Below, one piece after another: positions 51,644 through 61,601 of a stretch of 64,000 nucleotides of DNA; position 1 is the first letter of the stretch; each line of letters begins with the position of its first letter. Where the stretch lies: NCBI RefSeq assembly GCF_000265405.1, contig NC_018010.1, forward strand, positions 3,059,501 through 3,123,500. Reading direction: 5' to 3'. Both the position numbers and the translations under genes were made by a program. This DNA comes from Belliella baltica DSM 15883 (GTDB lineage Bacteria > Bacteroidota > Bacteroidia > Cytophagales > Cyclobacteriaceae). The notes beneath the pieces are model-generated. The model made no database searches and was not told the DNA's origin. It saw nothing but the letters and a program-made list of their open reading frames with translations.

Positions 51644-53026
51644 CTAATCTTTAAATTTCTCAAGATATTTCTTGAAATTATTCATTACAAATAAATGTGC
51701 TCTTGCTTGTGTATTAATGTAAACATACCAAGGCAATCTTGGAACAAACTCGTGAATAGCAGAAATCATATATTTTCCATTTAATACTTCACGAAATTCT
51801 AACCATCCATAGTCATATCGCTTTACTAACCAACCTCCAGAAATATAAAATAGCTGTCGCTTTATATCGCTTCTGTCTGGAATCCATGTCAGTTGCAACA
51901 TCGGTTTTTCTGAATTTAATAGATGAAAACCTATATCACCTCTATCATTTGCTTTTGCCTTAATGATAAATTTGAAGAAAAATGGAAGCCAAACTTTATA
52001 TCTATTCGCAACCCATAAGGCACTATGATGCCTTGTATTAGGTAATCTTTGAATACTTCTTACCGTATTTTTGACTTGTTGAAGTTTCTTAAATTTTGGT
52101 AAAGGTGGAAGCGTATCCTTTGGATCAATAGCAATAGAGACACTATCCCTGTAACTCAAATAATTGATCTTTTTAATTTTAAACTCTAAATCTTTATCTA
52201 CAGTTAATGTATGTTTTAGGCTTTCAACTAAAGGGCAAACAAGTGTTTTTGGGCTTTCTCCAAAATAGCTTACCCACAATTTTGAAAAACCAACAGAGAA
52301 AACAGGAACTGAAAAAACAAGACGCTTGAGACCCATCATCTCAGCCGTTTGCTCAATCATCTTTTTATAAGTGAGCATTTCAGGATTACCTATTTCATAG
52401 GATTTCCCGTACACCTCTTCATTTCCGACGCAAGTTTCAATGATGGTCAAGGTGTCTCGTAGAGATATGGCTTGAGTATTTGATAGAGTCCATTTGGGAC
52501 AAACCAAAACTGGAAGTTTCCTAACCAAATTATAAATCATCTCGAATGAAGAACCACCAGGACCCACGATAATTCCAGCTCTTAGAGCTGTAACGGGAAC
52601 ACCTCGATTTCCAAGAGTCTTTTCAACTTCCAATCGACTTCTTAAATGCTTGGACATTTCAATTTCTTCGACCTCTTTGGGAAGAATGCCGCCCATATAA
52701 ATAATCTGTTTAACATTATTTGCTTCAGCAGCACGAGAAAAATTATCAGCCAATAGCAAATCTGTATCCTCAAAACTACCTTGATTCAACCTAGTGGAAG
52801 CACTCATAGAGTGAATCAAATAAATTGCATAGTCTACATCCTTCAAAGCTTCAATAGTAGATGTAATTGAAAATAATTCAACCATTCTCCACTCTACATC
52901 TGGATCAGAGTTATCAATGGCCTCTCTTCTACTTAAAGCAACGATATGATATTTGTCTTTGAGTTGTTCAATGCACCAGCGACCTACATATCCTCCAGCA
53001 CCTGCAATCGCTATTGTCTTTTTCAA
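51644..53026 (-). CDS. NAD(P)-binding SDR protein with C-terminal DUF2867
   Basis: The 460-residue protein starts with the dinucleotide-binding motif IAIAGAGGYVGRWCIEQLKD, an extended/atypical SDR domain (to about 290). A DUF2867-type domain follows (SALWVANRYKVWLPFFFKFI, then QLTWIPDRSDIKRQLFYISG). Such fusions are common oxidoreductases of unknown substrate. Its start is one base from the stop of the FAD oxidoreductase gene upstream, so the two are one operon. Confidence 0.87.
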   Translation of the reverse strand: MKKTIAIAGAGGYVGRWCIEQLKDKYHIVALSRREAIDNSDPDVEWRMVELFSITSTIEALKDVDYAIYLIHSMSASTRLNQGSFEDTDLLLADNFSRAAEANNVKQIIYMGGILPKEVEEIEMSKHLRSRLEVEKTLGNRGVPVTALRAGIIVGPGGSSFEMIYNLVRKLPVLVCPKWTLSNTQAISLRDTLTIIETCVGNEEVYGKSYEIGNPEMLTYKKMIEQTAEMMGLKRLVFSVPVFSVGFSKLWVSYFGESPKTLVCPLVESLKHTLTVDKDLEFKIKKINYLSYRDSVSIAIDPKDTLPPLPKFKKLQQVKNTVRSIQRLPNTRHHSALWVANRYKVWLPFFFKFIIKAKANDRGDIGFHLLNSEKPMLQLTWIPDRSDIKRQLFYISGGWLVKRYDYGWLEFREVLNGKYMISAIHEFVPRLPWYVYINTQARAHLFVMNNFKKYLEKFKD

Positions 53027-53027
53027 T

Positions 53028-54269
53028 TTAACGGGGGTCTTGGGTTGTAAGTAACAAAGCTTCTACAGCTTTTCTACCAGATGTCATGGCAGCATTGATC
53101 GAACCGTTTAAAAGATAATCTCCTGCCAGAAAAATATGATCATAAATTTTAGTGTTAGTAAAAGGCAAATCAGCTTTCATATCCTCTACATCAGGTAGCG
53201 CTTCCTTGATTTCATATGTTTTGATGGGTTTAAAATATTCAGCTTTTATACCTGAAATTGCCTCAAGCTCTATAGCAACTAAGTTTTCTAACTTTTCTGT
53301 ATTTTGAATTGGTTTAATTACTGAAACTGAAAGTAGAGCTTTTCCATTTTTTGAATAAGCTTTACTGATATCAGTCATAAATACAATGTTGTTAATCAAA
53401 AACTTATTATCTGGAATTAAGCCAATCATTGGCCTGATTAAAAATGATTTCTCTAAAGAAAAATACAAATTGTAAACAGATCGGTATGGCTGAATTTGTC
53501 CTTTTAATTGTGGTAGTAAGTGATCCGATTTCCCTGCAATAATAATCTTATCCCCATGCAAAACTTCTCCATTTTCCAAAAAGACCTGATGTCCTTCTAT
53601 TTTGGTTACTGGAGCATTCAATTTTAATTCAGTGTGCTTTAATTTCGATTTTAAATATTCAGGAATGGCTTTCATACCATTTTCCGGAACAGCCGCAAAA
53701 CCTTCTCCAAACATCTTAAAAACAAATTGAAACATTCTAGCAGATGTTTTCAATTCATTTTCAAGAAAAATCCCTTTAAAAAAGGGCTTAAAAAAGTTCG
53801 TTATAATCTTTTCAGAAAACCCATAATCTTTCAAAAACTGAATTGTACTTATATTTGGCGAATTGAAAATTTCGTCAATCTCTTTCTTTTGAAGAGATTT
53901 TGTGAGCTTGTATATTTTCAACTTATCCATAAAGGATCCAACAGGTGAAAAAGCCATTCCAAGAATTTCGGAAGGATTTCGTAAAGGATCAGAAATAGTG
54001 TAAGAACTTCCAGGCTTCAGAATAAGTGCTCCAGGATAGAATTTTTTGAGTTTCAAAACTTCAAAGTCCAAGTATCTACGTGCCTCAGGGTAAGCTGTTA
54101 ATAAAACTTGAAATCCACGGTCTAATAAAAATCCATCAACATCATCTGTGGCAACTCTTCCTCCTACACGATCAGAGGCTTCTAATAAAATTGGATTAAT
54201 TCCAGAACGTTCTAATTCATAAGCTGCAATCAGCCCTGAAATTCCCGCCCCTATAACTATTACATTCAT
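53028..54269 (-). CDS. FAD-dependent oxidoreductase (amine oxidase/protoporphyrinogen-oxidase-like)
   Basis: The ATG at 54269 is chosen over one 36 bases upstream because it opens directly with the FAD motif MNVIVIGAGISGLIAAYELE, followed by ILLEASDRVGGRVATDDVDG. The C-terminal FAD element is HIFLAGDYLLNGSINAAMTS. The family includes protoporphyrinogen oxidase and carotenoid desaturases; the substrate is not clear. 413 residues. Co-operonic with the SDR-DUF2867 gene. Confidence 0.87.
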   Translation of the reverse strand: MNVIVIGAGISGLIAAYELERSGINPILLEASDRVGGRVATDDVDGFLLDRGFQVLLTAYPEARRYLDFEVLKLKKFYPGALILKPGSSYTISDPLRNPSEILGMAFSPVGSFMDKLKIYKLTKSLQKKEIDEIFNSPNISTIQFLKDYGFSEKIITNFFKPFFKGIFLENELKTSARMFQFVFKMFGEGFAAVPENGMKAIPEYLKSKLKHTELKLNAPVTKIEGHQVFLENGEVLHGDKIIIAGKSDHLLPQLKGQIQPYRSVYNLYFSLEKSFLIRPMIGLIPDNKFLINNIVFMTDISKAYSKNGKALLSVSVIKPIQNTEKLENLVAIELEAISGIKAEYFKPIKTYEIKEALPDVEDMKADLPFTNTKIYDHIFLAGDYLLNGSINAAMTSGRKAVEALLLTTQDPR

Positions 54270-54454
54270 ATATTTTTCTGTGCTGTTTCTTAACAAATAG
54301 ACCAATTTGGACTCAAATTGTTTTTTCTAATTTAACAAATTTGTTGATCTATACAGCAAAATATTTTATGATTGATTTACGAATCCTTCAAATAAAAACT
54401 CTTTGATAACAAATCAAAAGCCTGTACTTTTCATTGCTATAATAAAAACACCTC

Positions 54455-55675
54455 ATGAAAGCTAAATTAATATTCCTTGCAATTTTCATCATAAGTCCAA
54501 TTATTTTGATGGCTCAATCCAGATATTTTCCTGCTATGGGCAACTGGGAAAAGAAAGAGGCTGCCGAATTGAAAGTAAATGCACAGCAACTTCAAGAAGC
54601 TGTAGATATTGCAATAGCTACAGAAAGTAATGCAGATAAAAATCTAAAAATGGCTCACTATCTTAGTGCTTTTGGTCGTGAACCTTTTGGCTTTCCGATC
54701 GGTCCGATGAAAGACCGAGGACCCGCAACAGGATTAGTCATTTATAAAGGTTATGTCATTGCCGAGTGGGGAGATCCATATCGCGTTGACCTTACCTTTA
54801 GTGTTGCGAAGAGTATTTTGTCAACTACGGTTGGATTGGCTGTAGATCAAGGACTGATTAAAAGCGAGAAAGATCTTGTCTATCCTTACATGGCTCCCAT
54901 CATTCCCTATTATCCATACAGGATGCAGATGAACAAATCAGATCATCTTAATCAAGAAGATGTCATGGAGCTATTTGCAACAGATCATAATAAGAAAATC
55001 ACTTGGGAACATTTATTAAGACAAACTTCAGATTGGGAAGGAACACTTTGGGGAAAACCTGATTGGGGTGATCGTCCACAAGGAAATTCTTCCACTTGGT
55101 TAGAAAGAAATAGAAATGAACCCGGTTCAGTGTATAAGTATAATGACACTAGAGTTAATGTACTGGCTTTAGCTGCTATGAATGTATGGAGAAAACCTCT
55201 TCCTGTTGTGTTCAAAGAAAATGTGATGGATAAAATCGGTGGAAGCCCAACTTGGAGATGGACTGGTTATGAAAATTCCTTTGTAATCATTGATGGTCAA
55301 ATTATGCAGTCTGTTTCCGGTGGCTCACACTGGGGTGGTGGGATGTTCATTTCGGCATACGATCAAGCAAGATTTGGCTATCTGACACTTAATAAAGGAA
55401 ATTGGAATGGACAACAGATTATTTCCGAAGCATGGATCAACAAATCCCTCAGTCCAACTCCCGTTCAGACCAATTATGGATTTATGAATTATTTTCTGAA
55501 TACCGACAAAAAAGAAATACCCGCTGCTCCAGAATCAGCTTTTTTCCATCTTGGTGCAGGAACTAACATGATTTATGTTGACCCAGAAAATGACCTAGTA
55601 ATCGTTAGTAGATGGATCGATAATAGCAAAAAAGCAGAATTGGTAGAAAAGATTTTGCGGGCTATTGGGAAATAA
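54455..55675 (+). CDS. Secreted serine hydrolase (class C beta-lactamase-like)
   Basis: The 406-residue protein has a signal peptide (ending PIILMAQS). The active-site SxxK motif is FSVAKSILSTT (Ser near 116), with a YxN-like motif VYKYNDTRVN near 228 and a HLGAGTNMIYVDPENDLVIV element in place of KTG. It belongs to the beta-lactamase/esterase superfamily acting outside the cytoplasm. The true substrate is unknown. Monocistronic; converges with the cysteine desulfurase gene 24 bases away. Confidence 0.88.
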   Translation: MKAKLIFLAIFIISPIILMAQSRYFPAMGNWEKKEAAELKVNAQQLQEAVDIAIATESNADKNLKMAHYLSAFGREPFGFPIGPMKDRGPATGLVIYKGYVIAEWGDPYRVDLTFSVAKSILSTTVGLAVDQGLIKSEKDLVYPYMAPIIPYYPYRMQMNKSDHLNQEDVMELFATDHNKKITWEHLLRQTSDWEGTLWGKPDWGDRPQGNSSTWLERNRNEPGSVYKYNDTRVNVLALAAMNVWRKPLPVVFKENVMDKIGGSPTWRWTGYENSFVIIDGQIMQSVSGGSHWGGGMFISAYDQARFGYLTLNKGNWNGQQIISEAWINKSLSPTPVQTNYGFMNYFLNTDKKEIPAAPESAFFHLGAGTNMIYVDPENDLVIVSRWIDNSKKAELVEKILRAIGK

Positions 55676-55699
55676 ATTCTATAATAAATAAATGGAAAT

Positions 55700-56842
55700 T
55701 TAATCCCTTAACTTCTCAATAACATTCCTAACGATTCTAATAACTTTATCAATTTCTTCCTCTGTTGTCATTCTACCCAAACTGAATCTTATAGAGGCTC
55801 GACCTAAGTCAGCTTCTATTCCCATAGCAGCGAGTACATGGGAGGGTTTGGGTGAAATACTCGTACAGGCAGAACCCGAGCTCACAGCTACTTCACGATT
55901 AAGCTCACGAAGTAGGTCTTCTCCTTCAATTCCCTGAAATGATATATTCGATACATGATTTAATCTTTGACTTTGACCAGCGTTTAAGATAGTCCCTTCG
56001 ATTTTTAAAATTCCTTTTTCCAGTTTATCTCGAAGGCTTTTTAACCTTTTTGACTCTTCATTCAAGCTAGATTTTGCTATCTCAGCTGCTTTCCCTAATC
56101 CCACAACTCCAGGAACATTGAGTGTTCCACTTCGGAAACCTTTTTCATGTCCACCACCATCTATTTGTGAAATAGGTTTTGGAAGTTCATGATTATGTCT
56201 GATGTAAAGAACACCCACTCCTTTTGGACCATAAAATTTGTGTGCAGATAATGCCATCAAATGGATTCCATTTACATCAATAGGGATTTTACCAACAACT
56301 TGGACTGCATCAGTAAAAAAGATGATATCGTGCTTTGCTGCTATTTGAGCGATTTTTTCAACGGGGTGAATCACCCCTGTTTCATTATTCGCCCACATTA
56401 GACAGATCATTTTGGTTTCAGGTCGTATGCTTGACTCTAATTCAACAAGATCTATTTGTCCATTGCTGTCAACAGGAAGCAGGGTGATTTCTGCACCCTT
56501 TTCTTCAATTTTCTTTAAAGTATCAAGAACTGCTTTATGTTCAGTCTGACATGAAATATAATGTTGCTTCTCTTTTCCATACCTTTCTAAAGTACCTTTG
56601 ATTGCAATATTGATAGCTTCAGTAGCCCCTGAGGTAAAAATAATTTCCTTAGGATTTGCACCTATCAAACTCGCAACATTTTCCCTAGCCATTTCCACTG
56701 CATTTTCTGCCATCCAACCAAAAGGATGACTCTTGCTAGCTGCATTTCCAAAATGCTCATTAAAATAAGGAATCATAGCTTCTACTACTTCTTGAGCACA
56801 AGGGGTTGTGGCATTATAATCAAGGTAAATGGGGTAATTCAT
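55700..56842 (-). CDS. Cysteine desulfurase family protein (IscS/NifS-like)
   Basis: The 380-residue PLP enzyme has the family start MNYPIYLDYNATTPCAQEVV, the PLP-binding SAHKFYGPKGVGVLYIRH, and the Cys-containing loop VSSGSACTSISPKPSHVL that carries the persulfide. It removes sulfur from cysteine for Fe-S clusters or tRNA thiolation. No iscU or mnmA gene is adjacent, so IscS or another paralogue cannot be distinguished. Confidence 0.92.
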   Translation of the reverse strand: MNYPIYLDYNATTPCAQEVVEAMIPYFNEHFGNAASKSHPFGWMAENAVEMARENVASLIGANPKEIIFTSGATEAINIAIKGTLERYGKEKQHYISCQTEHKAVLDTLKKIEEKGAEITLLPVDSNGQIDLVELESSIRPETKMICLMWANNETGVIHPVEKIAQIAAKHDIIFFTDAVQVVGKIPIDVNGIHLMALSAHKFYGPKGVGVLYIRHNHELPKPISQIDGGGHEKGFRSGTLNVPGVVGLGKAAEIAKSSLNEESKRLKSLRDKLEKGILKIEGTILNAGQSQRLNHVSNISFQGIEGEDLLRELNREVAVSSGSACTSISPKPSHVLAAMGIEADLGRASIRFSLGRMTTEEEIDKVIRIVRNVIEKLRD

Positions 56843-57046
56843 TTCAATAGGTTATTATTTGGTTGATTGAGTACAGCGGATTGATTATTGGTGAATTTGA
56901 TGTTAGTCGATTTTCAGTGAAAACTACCTTTTAAACATTGATGAATAAAATTGTCTTTTGAAAAAGTAAAGTTTCCTTTCAACATAATATTTCAATCTTA
57001 TTTCTACTATATTTCTATCATATTTCAAACCAACCCAGATCCAAAC

Positions 57047-57397
57047 ATGCAAGAAACTTGGCTCTTTAAAATAGAACAAAAACAATCTTCACTAGAGAAT
57101 CTTATTCAAGATGTTTTGGAAAAGGAGCGGAAAGATCTTGGGATTTTCCTTTCTTATTATTTCAAAAGAGAAGGTGCAGTCACGGAAAATGTGGCTTTAA
57201 AAGGAGAAATCGACTTTACTTCTGAGTTGCAAGGTAATTTTATCTTAGATTTTGATCTAGTCCATTTCAATGCCTGCCTGAATATTCATGATACCAAACG
57301 AGACGAAATCAATGTTGATTTTGAGTTATCGAAAGATATGAAAGAACTTAAACTCACAGGACCATATATTCCTGAAAGAGGAATGGACGAGATTTGA
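57047..57397 (+). CDS. Uncharacterised protein (116 aa)
   Basis: The ATG at 57047 is preferred; the frame extends upstream to 56951, but that part is a hydrophobic and aromatic stretch unlike the rest. The protein begins MQETWLFKIEQKQSSLENLI and has a beta-rich second half (GEIDFTSELQGNFILDFDLV). No signal peptide or known family. Confidence 0.5.
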   Translation: MQETWLFKIEQKQSSLENLIQDVLEKERKDLGIFLSYYFKREGAVTENVALKGEIDFTSELQGNFILDFDLVHFNACLNIHDTKRDEINVDFELSKDMKELKLTGPYIPERGMDEI

Positions 57398-57512
57398 GAT
57401 GCATCAAATAGTAGAAATACAAATAACCTCGCTTTTCACACGGGGCTATAGAAATTTATTCTGTTTAATGCATCCTTCTCTTGTTTCTTAAATCTTGAAT
57501 CTAACTTCTCAC

Positions 57513-59675
57513 CTACCCTCTCTTTATCTCTAGATTTATATCTGAGAACTCTTTTTGCTCTACAAATGGCTGACTTCTAAGTCTTCTTCCAGTAGCTGCA
57601 AATATTGCATTGGCGATAGCTCCTCCAGTTGGTGGTAATGCCGGTTCTCCCAAACCAGTTGGATCAAAACCACTATCCAAGTAATGAACTTCAACTTCTG
57701 GAACCTCCTTCATTCTGATCAGACGGTAAGAATCAAAATTCTTTTGTTTTGGTAGCCCATTTTCGAAGGTTAGATTTCCATACATCGCATGGCCCATACC
57801 ATCTACGATTCCACCACGAACCTGATGATTGGCACCGGTTGGATTGACTACAATTCCACAATCTGTACTTGCAATTATTTTTTTCAAGACAGGTTGATTG
57901 TTTTCCATTTCGATGTTGGCTACTTGTGCTACATAGGATCTGTGGGAGAAATACACAGAAAAGCCTTGCTTCACATTGCTGTCTTTACCCCAATTTGATT
58001 TTTCTGCTGCATCTTTGATCACACCAATCATCCGATCTATATCATAATTCACTGATCCAATTGGAGAGGTTTTCGCTTTTTCCAAAAGCTCAAGTCTAAA
58101 TTGTATTGGATCTTTTTGTGCTTCCAAAGCCACTTCATCTAAGAAAGACTGTTCAGCATATGCCAAGAAGTTAGTAATTGGCGCTCTCCAAGCGTTGGTA
58201 GTGATGGAAGATGCGTAATTGACATTCTCAATCAAAACATTTTCTACAGCACCTGAAGGGAAATTATCTTGTCTTACCGAATTACCTGCATTCATGCCAA
58301 CTCCCCTCAATTTATAACCAATCATATTTCCAGCTTCATCTAAAGCTGCTGAGAATCTATATCTTACGGCAGGTCTATACGCTCCACCAGTCATGTCATC
58401 TTCTCTACTCCATGTAACTTTCACGGGGGCATTCATTCTCTTAGAGATTTCTACAGCTTCAAGCACATAGTCTGCACGAAGCCTTCTTCCGAATCCTCCT
58501 CCTAGCCTTGTGATTTCTACACTGATATTTTCTTTAGGAATTCCTAGCAAATTGGCCGTTTGAACTCTGGCTGAATCGGGAGTTTGTGTTGGGCCGATTA
58601 ATTCCACTTGATCTTCTTTCACATGGGCGAAGAAGTTCATTGGTTCCATCGGAGAATGTGATAAGAATGGACATTGATATTCGCTTGTGACGATTTTTGA
58701 TGCATTTTTGAAAGCAGCATCTACATCGCCGTCTTCGCGCATTGCTCGGGCATCTTTGCTATCTAGCAATTCTTTGAATATACGATCGTGATCAAAACTG
58801 CTCTCTACTTCGCCTTCAGGTTCGTAAGAAACATTCAATCTTCTTTTGGCTTTCATCAATGGCCAAGTGGAATTCCCAACTATTGCAACATTATTGTCAT
58901 AGACAATTACATCTTGTATTCCTGGAATAGCTCGTGCTGAAGCATCATCCACGGATTTGATTTTCATTCCAAAAGGTGGTCTTTGAACCATTGCAAGAAG
59001 CATACCTTCTCTGTAAAAATCCAATCCAAATAGAGGTTTTCCAGTGAAAATATCTTTATTATCCACATTTTTAACTGGAGTCCCAATGATCTTAAAATCC
59101 TTTGGATCTTTGAAAATCACTTCATCGGGAGCTTCTAACTGTGCTGCATCGAGTACCACTTCACCGTAGCTCAATTTCCTGCCACTTTCTTTGTGATAAA
59201 TTATACCTTTTTCCGTAGTCAAAGTATTTTTATCTACCTCTAAGCGAGTTGCAGCTGCTGAGATCAATAGCAGTCTTGCAGTTGCTCCTGCTTTTCTAAG
59301 CCTTTCCCAAGAATGCGGCATTGCACCTGAACCACCAGTAAGCTGTCTTTCATACTTTTCGGTATCCAAATTCGCTTGTAATACTCTCACGCGTGACCAA
59401 TCTGCATCCAATTCCTCAGCAACAACCATCGGGAAAGATGTTTTGATATTTTGACCTAACTCTGGATTTGGAGAATAAATTACAATGTCTCCATCAGGCG
59501 TTATAGAGAGGAAACTATTGAAGTCTGTCGCTTTAGAAAGAATTTCTTCTGTGCTGAGCACTTGCATCTTAGGCGAGTCACATCCTGACCAATAAAAGCC
59601 AATAAACAATCCTCCAGTAGCTGTAGCAGCTATTTTAAGGAAATCTCTTCTGTTCGTTTTGGTTATATTTGCCAT
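57513..59675 (-). CDS. Molybdenum hydroxylase large subunit (IorB/CoxL-like), Tat-exported
   Basis: The 720-residue protein opens with a Tat signal (twin Arg at residues 9-10 in TNRRDFLKIAATATGGLF) whose hydrophobic core ends WSGC at Cys32, a possible lipidation site. It has the xanthine-dehydrogenase-family molybdopterin-binding repeats: GAMPHSWERLRKAG, RLGGGFGRRLRADYVLEAVE, TNAWRAPITNFLAYAEQSFL and the late GLGEPALPPTGGAIANAIF. Related enzymes oxidise heterocycles or aldehydes (isoquinoline 1-oxidoreductase beta). It pairs with the 2Fe-2S subunit gene two bases upstream. Confidence 0.93.
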   Translation of the reverse strand: MANITKTNRRDFLKIAATATGGLFIGFYWSGCDSPKMQVLSTEEILSKATDFNSFLSITPDGDIVIYSPNPELGQNIKTSFPMVVAEELDADWSRVRVLQANLDTEKYERQLTGGSGAMPHSWERLRKAGATARLLLISAAATRLEVDKNTLTTEKGIIYHKESGRKLSYGEVVLDAAQLEAPDEVIFKDPKDFKIIGTPVKNVDNKDIFTGKPLFGLDFYREGMLLAMVQRPPFGMKIKSVDDASARAIPGIQDVIVYDNNVAIVGNSTWPLMKAKRRLNVSYEPEGEVESSFDHDRIFKELLDSKDARAMREDGDVDAAFKNASKIVTSEYQCPFLSHSPMEPMNFFAHVKEDQVELIGPTQTPDSARVQTANLLGIPKENISVEITRLGGGFGRRLRADYVLEAVEISKRMNAPVKVTWSREDDMTGGAYRPAVRYRFSAALDEAGNMIGYKLRGVGMNAGNSVRQDNFPSGAVENVLIENVNYASSITTNAWRAPITNFLAYAEQSFLDEVALEAQKDPIQFRLELLEKAKTSPIGSVNYDIDRMIGVIKDAAEKSNWGKDSNVKQGFSVYFSHRSYVAQVANIEMENNQPVLKKIIASTDCGIVVNPTGANHQVRGGIVDGMGHAMYGNLTFENGLPKQKNFDSYRLIRMKEVPEVEVHYLDSGFDPTGLGEPALPPTGGAIANAIFAATGRRLRSQPFVEQKEFSDINLEIKRG

Positions 59676-59677
59676 GA

Positions 59678-60136
59678 TTATTTAGTTTTTGCAGCTAAGG
59701 CTACAGCTTCACGAATTTTATGATAAGTACCACATCTGCAAAGATTTCTATTCATTGCATTGTCAATCTCTTCTAAAGTGGGTTTTGGGTTTTTCTTTAA
59801 AAATGAAGCTGCATTCATAATCTGACCAGCTTGACAATAGCCACATTGAGCTACATCTATTTCATTCCAAGCTTTTTGAACAGGATGATCACCCTCTTCA
59901 GAAAGACCTTCTATTGTGGTCACTTTATCATTGCCAATACTAGAGATTGGAAGTGTACAAGAAAAAGTAGCTTCCCCATTGATATGTACAGTGCATGCAC
60001 CACATTGAGCAATTCCACAAGAGTATTTTGTTCCAACTAATCCAAGATGATCTCTTAAGACCCAAAGTAGCGGAGTATCATCCTCTACGTCTACTTCGTA
60101 GTTCTTTTCATTAATTCGAAGATTATAATTTGCCAT
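59678..60136 (-). CDS. 2Fe-2S subunit of the molybdenum hydroxylase (IorA/CoxS-like)
   Basis: The 152-residue protein has two [2Fe-2S] motifs: plant-type ferredoxin cluster CGIAQCGACTVHINGEATFSC and, in the helical C-terminal half, CGYCQAGQIMNAASFL with NRNLCRCGTYHKIREAV. It passes electrons between the large subunit and an acceptor. No FAD subunit gene is present, which is usual for IorAB-type enzymes. The promoter lies in the 204-base region shared with the divergent Gfo/Idh gene. Confidence 0.93.
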   Translation of the reverse strand: MANYNLRINEKNYEVDVEDDTPLLWVLRDHLGLVGTKYSCGIAQCGACTVHINGEATFSCTLPISSIGNDKVTTIEGLSEEGDHPVQKAWNEIDVAQCGYCQAGQIMNAASFLKKNPKPTLEEIDNAMNRNLCRCGTYHKIREAVALAAKTK

Positions 60137-60303
60137 GGTTAAAGTTTTTTTATTTAGATAATAATTTAAACAAAATATTAATTCATTTAGTGACTTGTAG
60201 TGGATTTTTGATGTTAATTGTGACGATCTGCATTAATGAAATATAAATGGATAAATCATCTGAATGCAAAAGTGTTTTTATAAAGAAGATATTGGGCTAT
60301 ATT

Positions 60304-60311
60304 TAATTTTG
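60304..60311 (+). promoter_or_regulatory. -7 promoter box before the Gfo/Idh gene
   Basis: TAATTTTG matches TAnnTTTG, 29 bases before the ATG. The -33 box is not convincing. Confidence 0.35.
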
Positions 60312-60340
60312 AAAGATAAACATTAACAATCAAACCTATT

Positions 60341-61486
60341 ATGAAAAAGATTAATGCAGCAATCGTTGGTACTGGATTTATCGGCCCTGCCCATTTAGAA
60401 GCATTAAGAAGATTGCCAAATATTGAAGTTGTCGCACTCTGTGAAGTGAATATTGACTTAGCTAAAGAAAAAGCGGCATTACTTGGTATTCCAAATGCCT
60501 ATACTTTCGAAGAGATGCTTCAAAATCCAGAAATCGATGTGGTTCATATTTGCACACCAAATTTCCTCCATTTTTCCCAATCAAAAGCAGCTTTGCTCGC
60601 AGGCAAACATGTCATTTGTGAAAAACCTCTTGCTACAAAAATCGAGGAGGCTGAAGAGCTAGTTGCATTAGCAGAAGAAAAAGGTCTTGTAAATGCAGTT
60701 CATTTCAACTTGCGATACTATCCCATGGTCAGACAAATGAAAACCATGCGAGAAAATGGTGAATTGGGAGAAATATATAGTATCATGGGGTCCTATCTTC
60801 AAGATTGGTTGTTTTTACAGACTGATTACAATTGGAGATTAGAGCCAGACAAATCAGGAGATTCTAGAGCAATCGCCGATATTGGATCACATTTATTGGA
60901 TTTAACAGAATATGTGACTGGACTGAAAATTACTGAAGTATTGGCTGATTTTTCTACAGTTCATAAGACAAGATTAAAGCCTTTGAAAGCCATAGAAACG
61001 TATTCTGGAAAAATGCTGAATGCTTCAGATTATCAAGAAGTTCCAATCAATACCGAAGATCATGCTACAGTCTTATTGAGGTTTGATAATGGAAATAAAG
61101 GTTCAGTGACTGTCTCCCAAGTCAATGCAGGAAGAAAAAATAGATTAAATATTGAAATAGCGGGTTCTAAATCCAATTTTGAATGGTGCTCAGAAAAGCC
61201 AAATGAAATGTGGATAGGAAAAAGAGAAACAGCGAACCAACATTTAATGAAAGATCCTGCTTTATTTACAAAAGAGGCAGCAGGACTGATTAGTTTTCCA
61301 GGTGGTCACAACGAAGGTTTTCCTGACACTTCGAAGCAAATGTTCAAAGAAGTATACGCTGCTGTAAGAGAAGGCAAGCAACCTGATAATCCTGCTTTTC
61401 CAACTTTCAAAGATGGATTACGTGAATTAATTATCTGCGAAAGAATTATTGAAAGCCACAGAACCGAAAAGTGGATAAAAATATAA
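60341..61486 (+). CDS. Gfo/Idh/MocA family oxidoreductase
   Basis: The 381-residue protein has an N-terminal Rossmann fold (AAIVGTGFIGPAHLEALRRL), the family motif HVICEKPLATKIEEAEELVA (the EKP lysine is catalytic), and the C-terminal alpha/beta domain (SGDSRAIADIGSHLLDLTEY). It oxidises or reduces a sugar or cyclitol with NAD(P); substrate unknown. Confidence 0.92.
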   Translation: MKKINAAIVGTGFIGPAHLEALRRLPNIEVVALCEVNIDLAKEKAALLGIPNAYTFEEMLQNPEIDVVHICTPNFLHFSQSKAALLAGKHVICEKPLATKIEEAEELVALAEEKGLVNAVHFNLRYYPMVRQMKTMRENGELGEIYSIMGSYLQDWLFLQTDYNWRLEPDKSGDSRAIADIGSHLLDLTEYVTGLKITEVLADFSTVHKTRLKPLKAIETYSGKMLNASDYQEVPINTEDHATVLLRFDNGNKGSVTVSQVNAGRKNRLNIEIAGSKSNFEWCSEKPNEMWIGKRETANQHLMKDPALFTKEAAGLISFPGGHNEGFPDTSKQMFKEVYAAVREGKQPDNPAFPTFKDGLRELIICERIIESHRTEKWIKI

Positions 61487-61601
61487 GAAACTAAAAAATC
61501 AAAAGAACTTTAAAAATCCCTATCAAGAGACTTATATTTCATATAAATTCTGTTTGATTAATATCAAAAAATAACCTTTAAACTCAATTAAATTAAAAGC
61601 A

